Shown: positions 1 through 12,643, numbered from the stretch's first letter. The stretch: DNA of 64,000 nucleotides from Parelaphostrongylus tenuis (GCA_019055375.1 JAHQIW010000081.1:1-64000); one strand, 5' to 3'. The notes: generated by a model from the letters alone, not told the origin. A program made the numbers and translations.

Positions 1-97
1 GGGGCTCTTCCGGGTCAGGGGATGAGGCCCATATTTGTTACTGTTTTTGGCATTTTGATGCCCAACGTATACTTGCCAGGCTCTAAACGTGGGGCTG
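1..97 (-). mobile_element. RTE non-LTR retrotransposon, 5' end fragment (runs off left edge)
   Basis: The reverse complement of this stretch matches the 5' untranslated part of the RTE copy at 14879-14975 almost base for base, including the shared motif CACGTTTAGAGCCTGGCAAG near position 97. The rest of the element would lie to the left of the window on the minus strand. An open minus-strand frame (269-15) runs through this match and continues about 170 bp farther upstream, where the 14879 copy has no similarity. The 14879 copy may therefore be 5' truncated and true full-length elements longer. Similarity is seen directly; the family assignment rests on the protein encoded by the 14879 copy. 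Confidence 0.75.
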
Positions 98-527
98 GGT
101 ACTCACGAGTAGCTTGCCAGTCTCTCTCGGAGGAGCGGGAGGAGCTTATTTGTTGGATGCGACTCCTAACCGCCTCCCATGTACTTCCCAGCCGCTCGAT
201 TGCAAGCTTTTGGCCGACTTCACTCGTGAAAATAGAGTTCTTGTCAAGTCGGCGCTGCAGAAGCGACATATAAGTGATAAAAAATTATACTATAAACTTT
301 GCTTTGAAGAAATGCATTAGTGATCTTGAGTCTACTGATTCAATAAACTTCAAAAATACACCCATCATCAGATTTTCAAATTGGTCAAATAATGAATGCA
401 ACGAAGTTCATAAGCTAATGCTGGTGTTCTTCATATATTTGCTAATTAGAACTCATGTGTTGGTATGCGGCGGCTGGCTTCAACACTTACTTCGGCTTTT
501 TTGTGTAACTTGGAAGCTCCCATGGTC

Positions 528-586
528 GAGCGCGAGACCGAACTATCAGGCATGCGGCCATCTCTTACAATTGCGCCACAGCGCTC
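528..586 (-). repeat. tRNA-derived SINE-like head
   Basis: Read on the minus strand it begins GAGCGC and ends GCGCTC, so the ends pair like an acceptor stem. It carries an A-box-like TGGCGCAATTG and a B-box-like GATAGTTCGGTCTC at tRNA spacing. It does not fold into a full cloverleaf I would call a functional tRNA. Best read as a tRNA-derived repeat or decayed tRNA. Confidence 0.4.
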
Positions 587-589
587 CTT

Positions 590-2790
590 TTTTGGGTGAG
601 TTCTGGAAAACTCGAAAATGCCAGCAGGATAATCTTTGCTACCTGAGTTAGGCACAGTCTCACCAGAGTGAATCCAAGGTTGTGATAGCTTTTCGCATCT
701 TCAAGTGTTCATAGTTCAAAACTTAATTTGCTTCAAAAGAGGGAACTGAAAGCCATATAAAGTTATTAATCACTAAAACAAAAGCTTTTTCTTTGAAAAG
801 AGCAGAATGCGTCAAAATGATAGATGTCGCATCAGGTCGATGCTTTCGTTTATTTGGGATCCATAGACAAATAGAATGACAAAAAAAATTGATAAAGGAG
901 CAAAGACAACCTTCGCGTTTTCCTACCGTTATTCGCATGTATATAGAACGCTTTCGCAATAGCATAGCTACCGTCAAGACTGAAACTATGAAAACTTTCG
1001 TGCTAATTGGTCGCTTTGAGAGATGTCATGCATTCAACATTAGAAGTGACTGAACGCATATTTGGTTGAAGAGCGTCGGAATGAAATTTCTTGTCGATGA
1101 AGTTTGTGTGAAATTATGTAACGATGTGACTCGAAGGTTTAAGTAAATCTAACTAAGAAAAGATAAAGTATGCTGGCCGCAATTAATTACTTAATCTGGG
1201 AAGCTCACGACAATACAGGAATAAGAGCTATCTGTCGTATCGTTACTATAGGGTAACGAAAGAACATCGCTAGGTTCCGCAAAAGTGACTGCATCCATTC
1301 CTATAATACTAACTTTTATAAAGTCGTACATTGTGCAAAACATGTCCAACCTCCACAACATCGAAGGAGAAATACGAAAACAAAATTGAATGTGCGATGT
1401 AACCCCGTGAATGTACACTTCGTTTCAATGGTAGTGAAACAATAGACACTTGAGCTTTTTTCTCTATAATAACTATGTTTCAGAAGAGTTTCATAATCAA
1501 TTAGCATCAAAAAACAACGCCAAAAAATCCGCTCTGAGGATCGCTGTGGTGGAGAACTGAATCAGCAACCTAATTGCAATTGTTGTTATATTTTCCATTC
1601 GTCTCTTCTTCTCGCGAATTTGGTCCATGGCAGTGGCATGATCTAAGCATAGCTGTTATCACTAACCACTCGTAAATACGAATTGCTTGCCGCTTGCGGT
1701 GTGGCGAGCTAATGTTGTGGCCTGTCTTAACCAAGATGTTATCTTCTCATCTCTATAAAGAAGACGGAAGGCCGGGAGCTTGAAAGATCACTATTTGGCA
1801 TGTTACAAGGCAACATCAAGTCTTCATAATTGAAAATACGCTTCTAGATGTGTAAATTGAATTAGCACTGGATGCAGTCACTAAGAAGCACAGATGCTGA
1901 GATTGTCTCAACTCTTTCCGGAAATTATAATCTGATAACATGACAAGATATTTTGGGCCGATTGCTTGTTGAACTTCTCGAGAAATCTCCAATAAAAGAT
2001 ACGACTTTGCTGTGGTGTACAAATTCAGATGGTATTTTCTGAAAAGCGTCTCATTCTTTTATTTGTTCTGGAAAGCGCAGATTTTCTGTGTAAGTTTTTG
2101 AGGATTTTTTGAGCATCATTCCAGTTATCGTAGGTACTTTTAAAACGAGAGTTATTCGCTGGAGAAGTGCTTTTCACTAGACTGTTGTAGTCAGAAAGCT
2201 TGAATACTGATAAATTTAACGATGTTTTTTTATAAGGCCTTCTTACAGCACTGTATCCTTTAAAAGTAAGATTGCGTCTCACAAGCGCCACCCAAATTGC
2301 ACTTTTATCTCGCACTGCAGAGCTCTTCTCTTATACTAGTGGTAACCAATTGATAGAGTAAGTTTCGGCAATTCTAGCACTGTGCTAACTTCTGAAATGA
2401 CCGCTTTTCGCACTGTAGCAAGGAAAATAATTTGGCTAGGATGTTAAATTGTTGCCGACATAGCTGCTATCTGTAGACCGCGAAGACGCGATTCACGTGT
2501 AGGATGCGATTTCTTGTTATCAATTTCAGAGCTTCTCTTCGTCTCCTGTAGACATCGCGGTAATATATTACACTGATGCTTGAAGATTTCCTACATAAGT
2601 TCAAATACCATTGCGTGCTTAGACTTAGGCTGGTTTGGTTCAGGCTTCTGCTTAGGCTTATTGGCGAAACTATTTGGCAACACATAAAGATAATGGAAAA
2701 CCAAGGCACTAAGGCGACAGAGTGAAGTTTATTCTAGAAGTTTAATGGGAAAAAACTTAGAAATGGCCGCGAACTGGAAGTAAATTTGCA
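590..2790. other. No recognisable gene
   Basis: Only short open frames without splice-consistent conservation. Around 2610-2670 are two TTAGGC words (the nematode telomere unit) near each other but not in tandem; I do not regard this as telomeric sequence. A similar GCCTAA-containing stretch occurs at 11332-11362. Confidence 0.5.
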
Positions 2791-2859
2791 AATAAATTAC
2801 GGCAAATTTTGAGATAACGCACTACACTTGAACATAATTTTGTTTTGAATACTACAACT

Positions 2860-2995
2860 CTGATTTTCTTCTTCAAGCCAAACACGCGATGTTACATTAT
2901 CTCTATTTGACAACTGACTTTTCGGCAGTTCGCCGTCTTTAGAGCCTGGAAAGGTCAAATTGTTCGCAATCCAATCAGTCAAACACCTCCATTGA
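2860..2995 (-). other. Exon-like conserved segment, unrecognised
   Basis: This minus-strand segment is openly coding (local peptide includes WRCLTDWIANNLTFPG and GELPKSQLSNRDN) and is clearly homologous to a second minus-strand segment at 54930-55075, which has a stop codon and single-base indels in the same frame. The matched pair indicates either a duplicated exon or part of an unrecognised mobile element. No family could be named. I cannot place start, stop or neighbouring exons with confidence. Confidence 0.35.
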
Positions 2996-3019
2996 TCCTT
3001 TGGAAAAAATCACCAGGAT

Positions 3020-5210
3020 CACAAGTGTGAAATAAATCTTATGTGATAATGCTCAAGAATCTATGAAGCGTTCGATGTCTTACATATGCCAAACTTGTCA
3101 GCCATTGAAGCACAACAATTCCATTTATCACTCAATCATATTATTTACGATAATCATTGCACAGTGAGGGGCAACTCAAAGTGTCAAAGTTCATTGCTCA
3201 AGCACAGCACAGGAGGTATCTCTGTGTCACCATCACTAAATTTGATCTTTGTGATAACAGGCTCGTGCAAAGCTCGTGCAAAATGAGTTTCTTGTAGATA
3301 TTCAGTGTAAGGAGCAAGATGGCTTCATGTAGTAATCAGATCCACCTCAGAGAATAAAACGGGAGGAGATTTCTACACATACTGGACTTTTCCAGTAAGT
3401 GGAAATCTGCATTAATTTTCGTTTTCTCACCATGCATTTTGAGCCTTTTGTGAAGCCTGTTATGGGCAGTTAACAGTACAAGAGAGACGTGTGCAGTTTC
3501 AAGCCCTCTTTCAGATATATGGGAGATCGCGGCCTGACTTGAAATGAAAAGGCCCCGTAAAAACTGCGAGGCATAATGCCGAGATAGGAAGTTGACTGTA
3601 GACACGCACGCACCCCGCCATTTATGACCTCCGACTCACACTACCATTGGCGCTATGCTGTTCTTACGCGCGCGTTCTCCCTGGTCGTATGCGCTGATGA
3701 CACTGCGCGCTCGTTTGCACACGTCACAAAGTAAACATCACCATCTGCACATGTGTATGTACACGCTGCAGCAATGACTGCCGAACCGATCTCGCACTGT
3801 TACGTCCCAGTCGCCTGTAGCCGAGCGTCCATTCATGCGCTACCACACTACACTTTACAAGCATACCACATTATGCCACACACGTTGTAAGTATTGGATA
3901 CCAACACAGCTGACACAACGTATATGTGCCCAGTGTACTATATCCCTGCAAGATGTGTATGACTGCCGAAGGTACGATATATCCGCCAGTGTCATAATGG
4001 GTTCAAACCCGTCAAGTCACGCAGAGAGCAAAAGTTAAGTGTAGACTCATGTGACATTGAGGTGCCATACTAAATTTCGCACGATAAATCAAATCAACGT
4101 GGTGCGTCGTGGTGTTTTGTATGTCGGGACGGGTGAGATAGTGTGTAAGGATACAAACACTCGGTAGAAGTACTCATTCAGCCACTAGATGTGGACGAGT
4201 AGCAATATGAATCACGATATGAACTTGCACAATAATACGACAACACACACATATGATACGCACTATCGTACGAACCTCACACACGGAATTACGTATGCAC
4301 ATCTAACGTATTGACAGCATGAAGCCAGTAATATCAGCTCCAACATAGAACTCATGAAGTCATACCGACAGGTTGAGAGTATCATAGGATGAGCCGATCA
4401 CTAGAGTAGCTCACACCACGATGAGAATTTTCGAGTAACTTTTTAGTATTATGAATGAATACACAAGATAGTGAGGAGCTCATAAGTCAGTCATACAGTG
4501 TAGAGCACGAAAGGACAATAATCCGAGGTACGAAGATTTACTCAGGACATATGAATTGTGCAATGTTATGTTTCGTAAAAGAAAAGCACATGGCTTCCTC
4601 TGTCTGAAGTCGCAATACACCCTGATCAGGGGGACTAAGAGCCTTATGGTTAAACAGTAATGGAACCTTTCAAGAGAGCTATTCTAGGGCTGATTAAATT
4701 CTCTCAGTATATGAGATTGAAAACACGCGATTGAGAGGACCACACTCTGAACAGTGAGCCAAGCAAACGATTTTGAGGTATAAAGGGCACTCACACACAT
4801 GCAAAGTGTTGCAAATAATCATCAGATAGAAAAGCCACTTCTTACCTGAACTCGCTATCGTTGAAAAAACGGGATAAACTGTATCGTTACAAAATCTACA
4901 ATTCTAATGAGCTGAAATAAATGAAAAATTGAGCAAGGAAAAAATTAAGTGATGAACAAGAATCTCTTTCCCAACACATGAAAAGTTCGTTTGAACATTT
5001 TGCCTAAATTCTAAACACATGAAACTGAACAATGAGTAAAATCCTTTGTTTCAATGGCGAGTGGAATTCAAAATATTTTGGTGGCTAAGTAAACGGTTAA
5101 TAGTAAAATGGGTATAAAAGTGTAGCAAAATCAATTCGGGAAATCAGTTCTGTTTTCTGCCCCCTTTCAAATGGCTCTCTCTTTTATCTTGACATGTCTG
5201 CCTTTTCAGA
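3020..5210. other. No recognisable gene; odd composition at 3600-4560
   Basis: Between about 3600 and 4560 the sequence is unusually rich in CAC/ACA/ATG-type words compared with the AT-rich flanks. I see no coding exons. It contains one tRNA-like B-box element (3961-4020). Nothing else recognised. Confidence 0.4.
3961..4020 (+). repeat. tRNA-like B-box element
   Basis: A perfect T-arm-like hairpin (ATGGG TTCAAA CCCGT) ends the unit, and TGACT near the start pairs with AGTCA at the end. No convincing D arm or A box, so it is more likely a tRNA-derived repeat than a tRNA gene. Confidence 0.3.
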
Positions 5211-5385
5211 ATGAAGAATCTTAGTGCTCACATGGCTGCTGTCCTAAATAGCAGCGAAAGCTCCGAAGAAAGCTGAAATGACGTATATCAGGTACTAAGC
5301 ATGTAGCCAAGACATAGTGATCAATTATGATGGCAAACTCCACTCATTAACTTGCTGTCTGTTCTTTCAAATTTATACTCCATAG

Positions 5386-6734
5386 GATCCTGATTCGGAT
5401 AGCACGATGGAGCTTCTCCAGAAATTGCACGCTATGCAAAATGAAATTGAAGAGCAGTTCCATAAAATGCCAAGTGCACATGAAAGAAAAGCGATGGAGG
5501 TGAGCACATAGCCTCATTGATGAGCCAGCAATATAACGAAGATATTGTTCTTGATTATGCCAAAAGTACCGGAGCCACATGGGTGTTTCGGCAGCAGAAA
5601 TCAATGAAGACGCCAAAAGTCGGCACTTCGTTGTTTGAAGGAGACATGATGCTAACAACGTTCGCTTATTTTTGCGACCACATCAAAATCTTCGTGATCT
5701 GCTTTAAGTCTTCAGGCATCAGGCCGATGAGGTATTGGAAGATATTGAGGAGAACTTAGGCCATCGCAGCAAACGACAGGCTTACCGTGACGATCGGTAT
5801 CCCGCTACTCTGTTGTCTAATGGAAAACATTACCAATTCTGGAACGCGAGTGTGTTCCTTGTTTTCTTTGCGCACCTTAAATCACACGAACGTTGACGAA
5901 TGAGTTCTGCGAAAATTTAGCTAACTCGGCGAGACGAGTGTTTTTAAAAGCTGCTAAGTTTTGGAGTGAGAATACCTGCCTTGAATCAGTGAAGATAGCT
6001 CAGGTAAGCAAATTTAGGAGTTCTAAACGCTAGGTTTTTGAGGCTTAGCAAGCACTCGGAGATCAAACTTCAGCCCGCAATAAAGTGTACATCATTCACG
6101 GTCCAAGGATGTTGGGCACATGTCGGAAGAGTTGGTGACCTCAGACTCTCTCACTAGGAGATCGATGCGACTACGTATGTGCTCACCGCGTGTTTTTTAA
6201 ATTCTTTTTCAAGTTGACTTCGCAAGCTTTCATAGCGGGAGGATGCTTTAGGTGACCCAAAATTACATTTAATATTGGAATTATTTAGATTGGACTGGGT
6301 TTACACGAACATGGCCACACCATAGGTCTCTTCCACACGCAATCGAGACACGATCGTGACGAATTCATTACACTCTATTTCCAAAACCTTCTTGTAAGTC
6401 ACTATTGATCTGGAAGCATGAATTTTCAGATGGGAAAATTATGGTTTCAGGACGATTGGCACGACCAGTTTAATAAAGAGTCTTAACGTACCAACTACAA
6501 TTACAACATCACCTACGACTACGGTACTGTTATGCATTACGGAGCAACCGGGTTGGTAAATCTTTAAATGAGATAGCTAAACATAATAACGATATATAAG
6601 TTTTGCTTGTAGTCTCTCAAAGAACGGTAGGCCATTTATGGTGCCTCGCGATGTCAATTACTTGCCATCCCTTGGATCATATATTCCTTCGTTCTACGAG
6701 GAACTCATGGCCAACTTGCACTATAAATGCCTTG
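5386..6734 (+). pseudogene. Astacin-family zinc metalloprotease pseudogene
   Basis: Astacins are secreted M12A endopeptidases made as proenzymes; parasitic nematodes have expanded families. Visible pieces in order: a propeptide exon (5386-5499, donor GTGAGC); a FEGDMMLT propeptide motif near 5634; a basic cleavage site RSKRQA (5765-5782) followed by the mature start YPATLLSNGKHYQF; an exon near 5930-6003; a Cys-Trp region near 6100-6175; an exon 6289-6393 with a complete zinc motif HEHGHTIGLFH; an exon 6430-6555 carrying the Met-turn TVMHY; and a last exon 6613-6734. It is broken: an in-frame TAA at 6484-6486 inside the catalytic exon, frame changes in the propeptide and near 6110-6170, and a phase mismatch between 6555 and 6613 unless a non-consensus donor is used. 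C-terminal EGF/CUB exons were not found. Copy decay is seen directly; secretion is family knowledge. Confidence 0.85.
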
Positions 6735-7008
6735 GTAAGAATACTGCTAACGAACTCCTCATTTAGTTGGTATGACTAATCCGAAATTATTTGATTTGGC
6801 CGCCTATTGCGGTGTTATGATGTTTCTATAAACCCAATGATGTGCAACGTCATAACACCGCAATAGGCGGTCAAATCAAATGAATTCGGATTAGCATTAC
6901 CCAACTAAATGAGGAGGCTCGTCAGCAGTAATCTTTACCAAGGCATTTATAGTGCAACGTTGACCACACGTTTCTCGTTAGAAACGAAAGAATGAATATA
7001 TGATCCAA
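6672..7008. repeat. Inverted duplication of the astacin last-exon end
   Basis: Positions about 6672-6823 (end of the astacin exon, its donor and intron) are repeated in reverse complement at about 6848-7008, with a 24-bp spacer centred near 6836. The exon part of the second arm has diverged more than the intron part. The arm ends exactly where the truncated RTE copy begins (about 7010). A transcript through it would form a long hairpin. Confidence 0.85.
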
Positions 7009-7009
7009 C

Positions 7010-9626
7010 CATTGATTCGTTCAAACAACTAACAATCCGTATCGGACGATTACAGTTGAAACAACGTGGTTCTATGCCGGCTTCGACCATCTTCGTTGCT
7101 TACGCATCAACATCAAGCTATGACGAAGACGAAGTCGAAACGTTGTATATGGACCTCGAAAAATTCTTCAGAAAAGACCATACATTCTTCAAGGTCATTG
7201 TCGGAGATTTTAACGCAAAAATTGGACCTAGAAGAACGTCTGAAGAACGTCACATAGGGAACCACGGACTAGAATAGAATGAACAGGGTGAGAGGCTATC
7301 TGAGTTTATCATGACCACCCAAACCATCCATGGTAACTCGCATTTCCAAAAGCCTCTTTCTCAGCGATGGACGTAGGAGTCTCCCAATGGAAAGTACCAT
7401 AACGAAATAGATCACATCTTAGTAAATCTAAGATTTTGCCTGACCGATGTCGCTGTTGCTCCTAAGTTCTACACGGGATCCGACTATCGTCTCCTTCGCG
7501 CAACTTTCCGATTTTCGAGGAGAGGAGATAAAGCCGCCAAATTCAAACAAAGAAGTCGCAGGACTACCATAAACTGGGACATATTCAAATCACTAGTCGG
7601 CTCTTGGGAAGATCCCGTTTTCGACAACATCGACGAAGAATGCGATCGACTCGTTTAATATCTTCACGTTAGCGCTATGAAAGCTGAGAGTCCTAAGGTC
7701 ACGAAGAGACGCTTATCTTCGCAGACACTCGAGCTGATACGTCAACGTGGAATCGCACGAGCTGCAGGCAATCGAAACCTTACGTCAAAACTTGCGAAAC
7801 GCTGCAGAGAAGCGATAAAAGAAGAACTCGAAGAGAGAAGAGCAGCAGTTATGGCGGAAGCTGCAGAAGCTGGGAAGAGCTTTTGCAAAGCCCCAGCGAG
7901 GCTTCGTCAACAATAAGACCAAGATGATTGCACTCCGATACCCTGACGGGACACTTACAGCTTCGAAAAGGGCTATGGAGAAAATCATTCACCAACACTA
8001 CTCGGATCTCTTCGCTAGCCATGTCGTCTTACAGTCACATGAAATGAAAGAGGACGAATATGTCGCTCCACCGGTCCTCCCTTCCGAAATCCGACATGCC
8101 ACATCGTCGGTGAAGGACAGAACAACACACGGTTCAAACAGGGTTAGACCAGAACATCTGGAGAACCTGCCGCCAGTTCTCATCAACACTCTGGCTCGGC
8201 TCTTCACTCGCTACCTGTCAGGATGCAAGGTCCCTATTCAATGAAAAACCAGCAAGACCGTATTGTTGTTCAAAAAGGGAGACCTTCACGACATAGGCAA
8301 TTATCGCCCAATCTGCTTGCTGTCCGTTGTCTATAAACTCTTACTCAAGTCATCCTAAACAGGATTGACAGAACACTGGACCAAGGACAGCCATGCGAAC
8401 AAGCAGGGTTCCGAAAAGGAGTCAGTACCATAGACCACATCCACGCGATTACAAGACTCATTGAAGTTTACGAGAGGACAAACAACCACTCTGTCTCACT
8501 TTCATCGATCTGAAGAACGCCTTCAATTCAGTGAAAACAGAAGTGGTTATGTAGGCGCTGGATAACCAGGGCGTCCCTATTTGCTATACAATGATCCTTC
8601 GTGAGCTTTGTAAAGATTTCACGACCGAAATATATCCATTCTACAACAGCATCACCACTGACGTAAGAAGAGGGGCTCGACAAGGCGATACAATTTCGCC
8701 AGAAACTGTTCCCTGCCACCCTATAAAACGTCATGCAAACATTAGAATAAGAGGATATGGGAGTGAAAATTGACGGTTGACAATTAAACTATCGATGCTT
8801 TGCTGACGATATCTTTCTCATAACACCATATATCAGCCAAGCGGAGCGAGTGTTCACCGATTTCGATAACACCTGTGGAAAGATTGGTCTTCAACTAATC
8901 TAACAAAAACGATTATCATGAGGAACGGATGGGTTTCGGGTGCCCCAGTCACGCTCAACGGAACGACGATCTCCGAATGCACCAGTTACGTCTATCTAGG
9001 TCGTGAAATCATTATGACAAACGACCAAGCTCTAGAGTTGAACAGGAGCAAACGAGCGGCTTGGGGAACGTTTAAGAGCATCGAAGATGTAGTGAAGAGG
9101 ACAAAGAACATCCGACTCCGTGCCCACCTTTTCGACTCGACAATTATCCCTGCCCTAACGTATGCAGCAGAAACCTGGTCGCTACGTAAGCAGGATGAAA
9201 AATCAATTGGCGTTATCGAACGCGCATTCGAAAGGTCGATGCTAGGAGTATCCCGTATCTCGCAAATGAGAGAAAGGATCCGAAGTTCCGACCTACGTCA
9301 ACGATTGAAAATCAGAGACATTGTTCTACACGCCAGGATATCAAAATAAGGTGGGCCGGACACGTGATGCGCTTCAACGATAACCGATGGACGAGAGCTG
9401 TTGCCGACTAGATTCGTCGGGACGTCAAGCGCTCTGAAGGAAGACCACTGACCCGTTGGTCCGATTCTTCACGAAAGCGATAGAAGAAAGATATGATACT
9501 CAGCGAATCCCTAGAGCGAGGAGGACCCATTGGACTACTCTTGCAAGCGATAGGGAAAATTGGAAGAGTTGCTGGTACCCGCTCGATTCACTCGACGATC
9601 AACGGGATGGCGGGTGATACAGGTTA
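7010..9626 (+). mobile_element. RTE non-LTR retrotransposon, 5'-truncated decayed copy
   Basis: Aligns along its whole length with 15298-17920 of the second copy. It begins within the endonuclease domain and retains VGDFNAKIG near 7200, the reverse-transcriptase part with a CFADDI catalytic motif near 8795-8812, and the conserved C-terminal region to about 9600. Many stops and frameshifts interrupt it (for example around 7275, 7658, 7915 and 8350), so it is dead. The 5' truncation and the TA microsatellite at the 3' end are typical of target-primed insertion of RTE elements. It sits directly against the inverted astacin arm. Confidence 0.9.
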
Positions 9627-9640
9627 TATATATGTGTATA

Positions 9641-9682
<42 letters not shown>
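9626..9682. repeat. (TA)n microsatellite at RTE 3' end
   Basis: Uninterrupted TA/TG-rich dinucleotide run directly after the last RTE-matching bases. RTE-clade elements commonly end in short simple repeats, so this is probably the element's tail. Confidence 0.85.
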
Positions 9683-9687
<5 letters not shown>

Positions 9688-9689
9688 CC

Positions 9690-11860
9690 TTATCGCTTCG
9701 ATGTCATCTACTGTGGCATTCCATTGCTTCATGAGAATGAAATCATTGAAGTCAGAGAACGTGCTTTCCTCTGAATGAAGGTAGAGAGCAGCGCAACTGC
9801 GCTAACGAATCGTTGAAGATCTATAAATTCATAATTTCAATCAACAACAATATTAGAAGTTGGTGCTTGCATTCGAAATTGATAAATCCCCAAGCGATGT
9901 GTCATACGTTTGACAACATTGACGCTATCGGGGAAGTGATTGCATGCGTATTTAGGTGAAGAAATGCTTGTGTTATATACATATCATCTCTGTACCAAGT
10001 CGGAGTTTTTCTTCTATGTGCTACCAATTTGCCATCTGTGAGGGATGAGAGTTTGCCTAGATTGAGATCTTAAACCAAAAACTGCGTTTGAAGACCATGG
10101 CGACCTTTGATCTCTGCAATACAACAGATTTCACGTCAGTAAGGTTCACAAAACGTGAGATGAGTCTCTCGAAACTAATTACTGCTTCGATGCTTGGTTC
10201 GCTATTGTACTTTTCTAGTTATGTGCTTCTCCAAAAAATACAGAGCCATTGCTGCTAAAGAAAAGTAACTGAGAATAGAAATAGAAGAAGAGAGAGACAG
10301 AGAGGAGGTACGTTTTGTTTTGTTCAATGGTGGTTCTGATTACAGTAAATCGATGTTTTACTGTCGATGTCATCACATTTTTCATTCATTTAGCAAATGA
10401 GTCATGATAAGCATGTTTAGCAAATGAGTTGTAAACGATTATACATCAGAGGCAGTATCAATTTAAGTGATAAAAAAGTGAAAATATAACGAGCCTGATA
10501 AACGGTGTGGTTCAGTTTATTCAAAGCCAGTGAAGAGGTAGGTTGTGCACTCCTCATAAAATATGAACTTAGCCATTTCCTATGTATATGATTTAAGTAA
10601 TCGAGGAATCACTGTGGCGCATTTGTCCTTGGTGCGAGGCGAGGTCCATCTATGTTCTTATTCTATTCAGCTGTGTGCTTGTGCCAGCTTCTACGGCTTT
10701 CGTAAAATTCTTTGACAATATTTTACTGAAAAACAGTACTTATCAGGAGACATCGTAAGGCGTCAATGGTTCCAAGAGTCTCCCACCCTATTAATCATCA
10801 ATGACTTGAGACAAAGCTCCCACAAAGTTTCTCAGTAATAATTCTTTTTCAACTGCTTCGACTACCAGGCAGCGGAGATGACACACCTGCTTTGATGACG
10901 TCTAAAATTTTTTGGGATTCTGGAAAATTCTCAATCTCTGGGATGATCTTTGTAATTGATTCATCAGCGCTATGTATCACTATTCGACAGTAAAGAACAT
11001 ATTAACACGATGACGGCTCAGCTGTTTTGGGGTTCCAACAATAAGGTATTTTTATTTCACATCTTTTCTCTGATGGGGTAGAGATTTCTGAGAGAGGAAC
11101 TTTTCGCTGTACAAAGACTTACTGCTAGACAATTGGTAATTTTTCGAAAGCTGAATCATGGAGAAAAAAAAAGCACTTTTTTCAAGAACGCCTTCTACAG
11201 CGCTCTAGCATTCAAAATAAGATTGTGTTTCACAGGCATAGCGCGTCACCGTGGGGATTTTTGTTATTTATTTGGAAACTTTTCTCCATTCTCTTTATCT
11301 TTACGTATTTTCAAATAAGTCCGATACTGAGCTTAAGCCTAAGTCTAAGCAACCTAAGCGTAGATAAGAAAACCAAGTGAAAATGCACAGGATATCTTCA
11401 AGCGTCATAATCATAAATAATGTCTGGACTTATTTTCCAGAGCGAAAAAAAAACCCAAAGACCAACAATAAAAATTTAGCTCCATATGTAAATCGCGTTT
11501 GCGCGGTTATCGATTGCAGCTATCGACCCACCGCCACCACATACACCAGCTGATAAGCAATGCGCGGCGTGTTTAAGTTTACTTTACTTTACCTGTAACA
11601 GTACAATAAAACGCCTTTCGTGAACGTGCCCACTTTTCAAATCCGCCGAAGCTTACACTATCAAATGGATATGAGTAATATGAAAGAAGAGCTCTGTCGT
11701 TAGCAATATAAGCGCTATATGAGCGACGCATGTGAAGTACTACTTTATTTCGAATGCCAGCACCGTAAGAAGACTTTCCTAAAAAAAAAAGCATTTTTAA
11801 ACTTCCAAAGATTCAAGCTTTCGAACAATTACTAACACTATGGCAAGAAGTTCGCGTCCG
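9690..11860. other. No gene; contains left end of a segmental duplication
   Basis: No coding exon recognised. From about 10480 to 11000 the sequence is recognisably similar to 36240-36760 (shared words around GTGTGCTTGTGCCA and GGCTTTCGTAAA), in the same order and orientation. This marks the upstream part of the duplication that later includes the two kinase copies. Confidence 0.6.
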
Positions 11861-11910
11861 GGAAGAAATTACTTGTAGGAACATTAAAGGCGTCACCGAG
11901 GATGTAATGT

Positions 11911-11960
11911 CAGAGACACGCGTTTCGGAGGTATAGCCCACCTCATCAGTGGTCCACGCC
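11911..11960 (-). ncRNA. Hammerhead ribozyme relic, family 3
   Basis: On the minus strand: CTGATGA core, stem II GGTGG/CCTCC with one mismatch, GAAAC, then stem III ACGC/GTGT and a GTC cleavage triplet. Stem I pairing next to the core is poor; farther out GGCGT pairs with ACGCC. Probably a decayed ribozyme. Confidence 0.45.
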
Positions 11961-12319
11961 CTAGACTGAACCCTACTTAATAGCAGGGATGGAGAGACGT
12001 AGGTGGTGATAACACAACGTGCATCATATTGTGTTATTTCCACTTTTCAGTTGATGGATTGCAGCTGGTAGATATAGATTAATTCACCTCGTCAACTGTC
12101 TTCCAACCTCGCTATAAATATTCAGTATAATCTGTAAGAAAGTTCAGAGCCTCATCGAGGTTGTTACGTCACAACCTCACGCGTTTCGGAGGACTGAAAA
12201 AGTGGTGATAACATAATATCATTGTAATCCATAAAAACGACTGTTTTAAGACCTCGTAATAAACATTCAAAATAAATCCAAAAAAGAATGTTTAGAGCCT
12301 AAACGAGGTAGGTACGCCA

Positions 12320-12370
12320 GGGCCATACACTGGTGTTTCGGAGGTTTCGGCCTCCTCGTCAGTGAACCCC
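12320..12370 (-). ncRNA. Type I hammerhead ribozyme, family 1 copy 1
   Basis: Minus strand: CTGACGA (core position 7 is free to vary), stem II GGAGG/CCTCC around a CCGAAA-type loop, GAAAC, stem III ACACC/AGTGT (one tip mismatch), GTA cleavage triplet, then TGGCCC. Stem I is GGGTTCA against TGGCCC, weaker than in the other copies. Confidence 0.75.
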
Positions 12371-12592
12371 GCCCCACATTAAGCCCAGCATTGTAGCAAG
12401 GAGGAAGGCGTATGTGGTATGTGGTGATGGCATAGTGTAAAATGACACTGGTCCATCACCACTTTCAGTCGATGGAGTTTGGCTGGTAGACCAAAACTAA
12501 TCCATAAAAACGACTGTTTTTGAAACCTCGTAATAAATATTCAAAATAAATCCGAAAAAGAATGTTTAGAACCTAAACGAGGTTGGTACGGC

Positions 12593-12643
12593 GGGGCCTT
12601 ACACCGGTGTTTCGGAGCTTTCGACCTCCTCGTCAGTGACCCC
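12593..12643 (-). ncRNA. Type I hammerhead ribozyme, family 1 copy 2
   Basis: Minus strand: GGGGTCA, core CTGACGA, imperfect stem II GGAGG/GCTCC, GAAAC, perfectly palindromic stem III ACACCGGTGT, GTA cleavage triplet, AGGCCCC completing stem I apart from an A-A pair at the first position. A third copy near 12865-12900 is cut off in stem II by the inversion junction. Confidence 0.75.

Noticed and set aside
2610..2670. Interstitial telomere repeat (TTAGGC words)
   Set aside because: Only two exact units, not in tandem, in AT-rich sequence; chance is adequate.
9535..9778. Open frames rich in Tyr-Ile across the TA repeat
   Set aside because: Translation of a dinucleotide microsatellite; no coding meaning.
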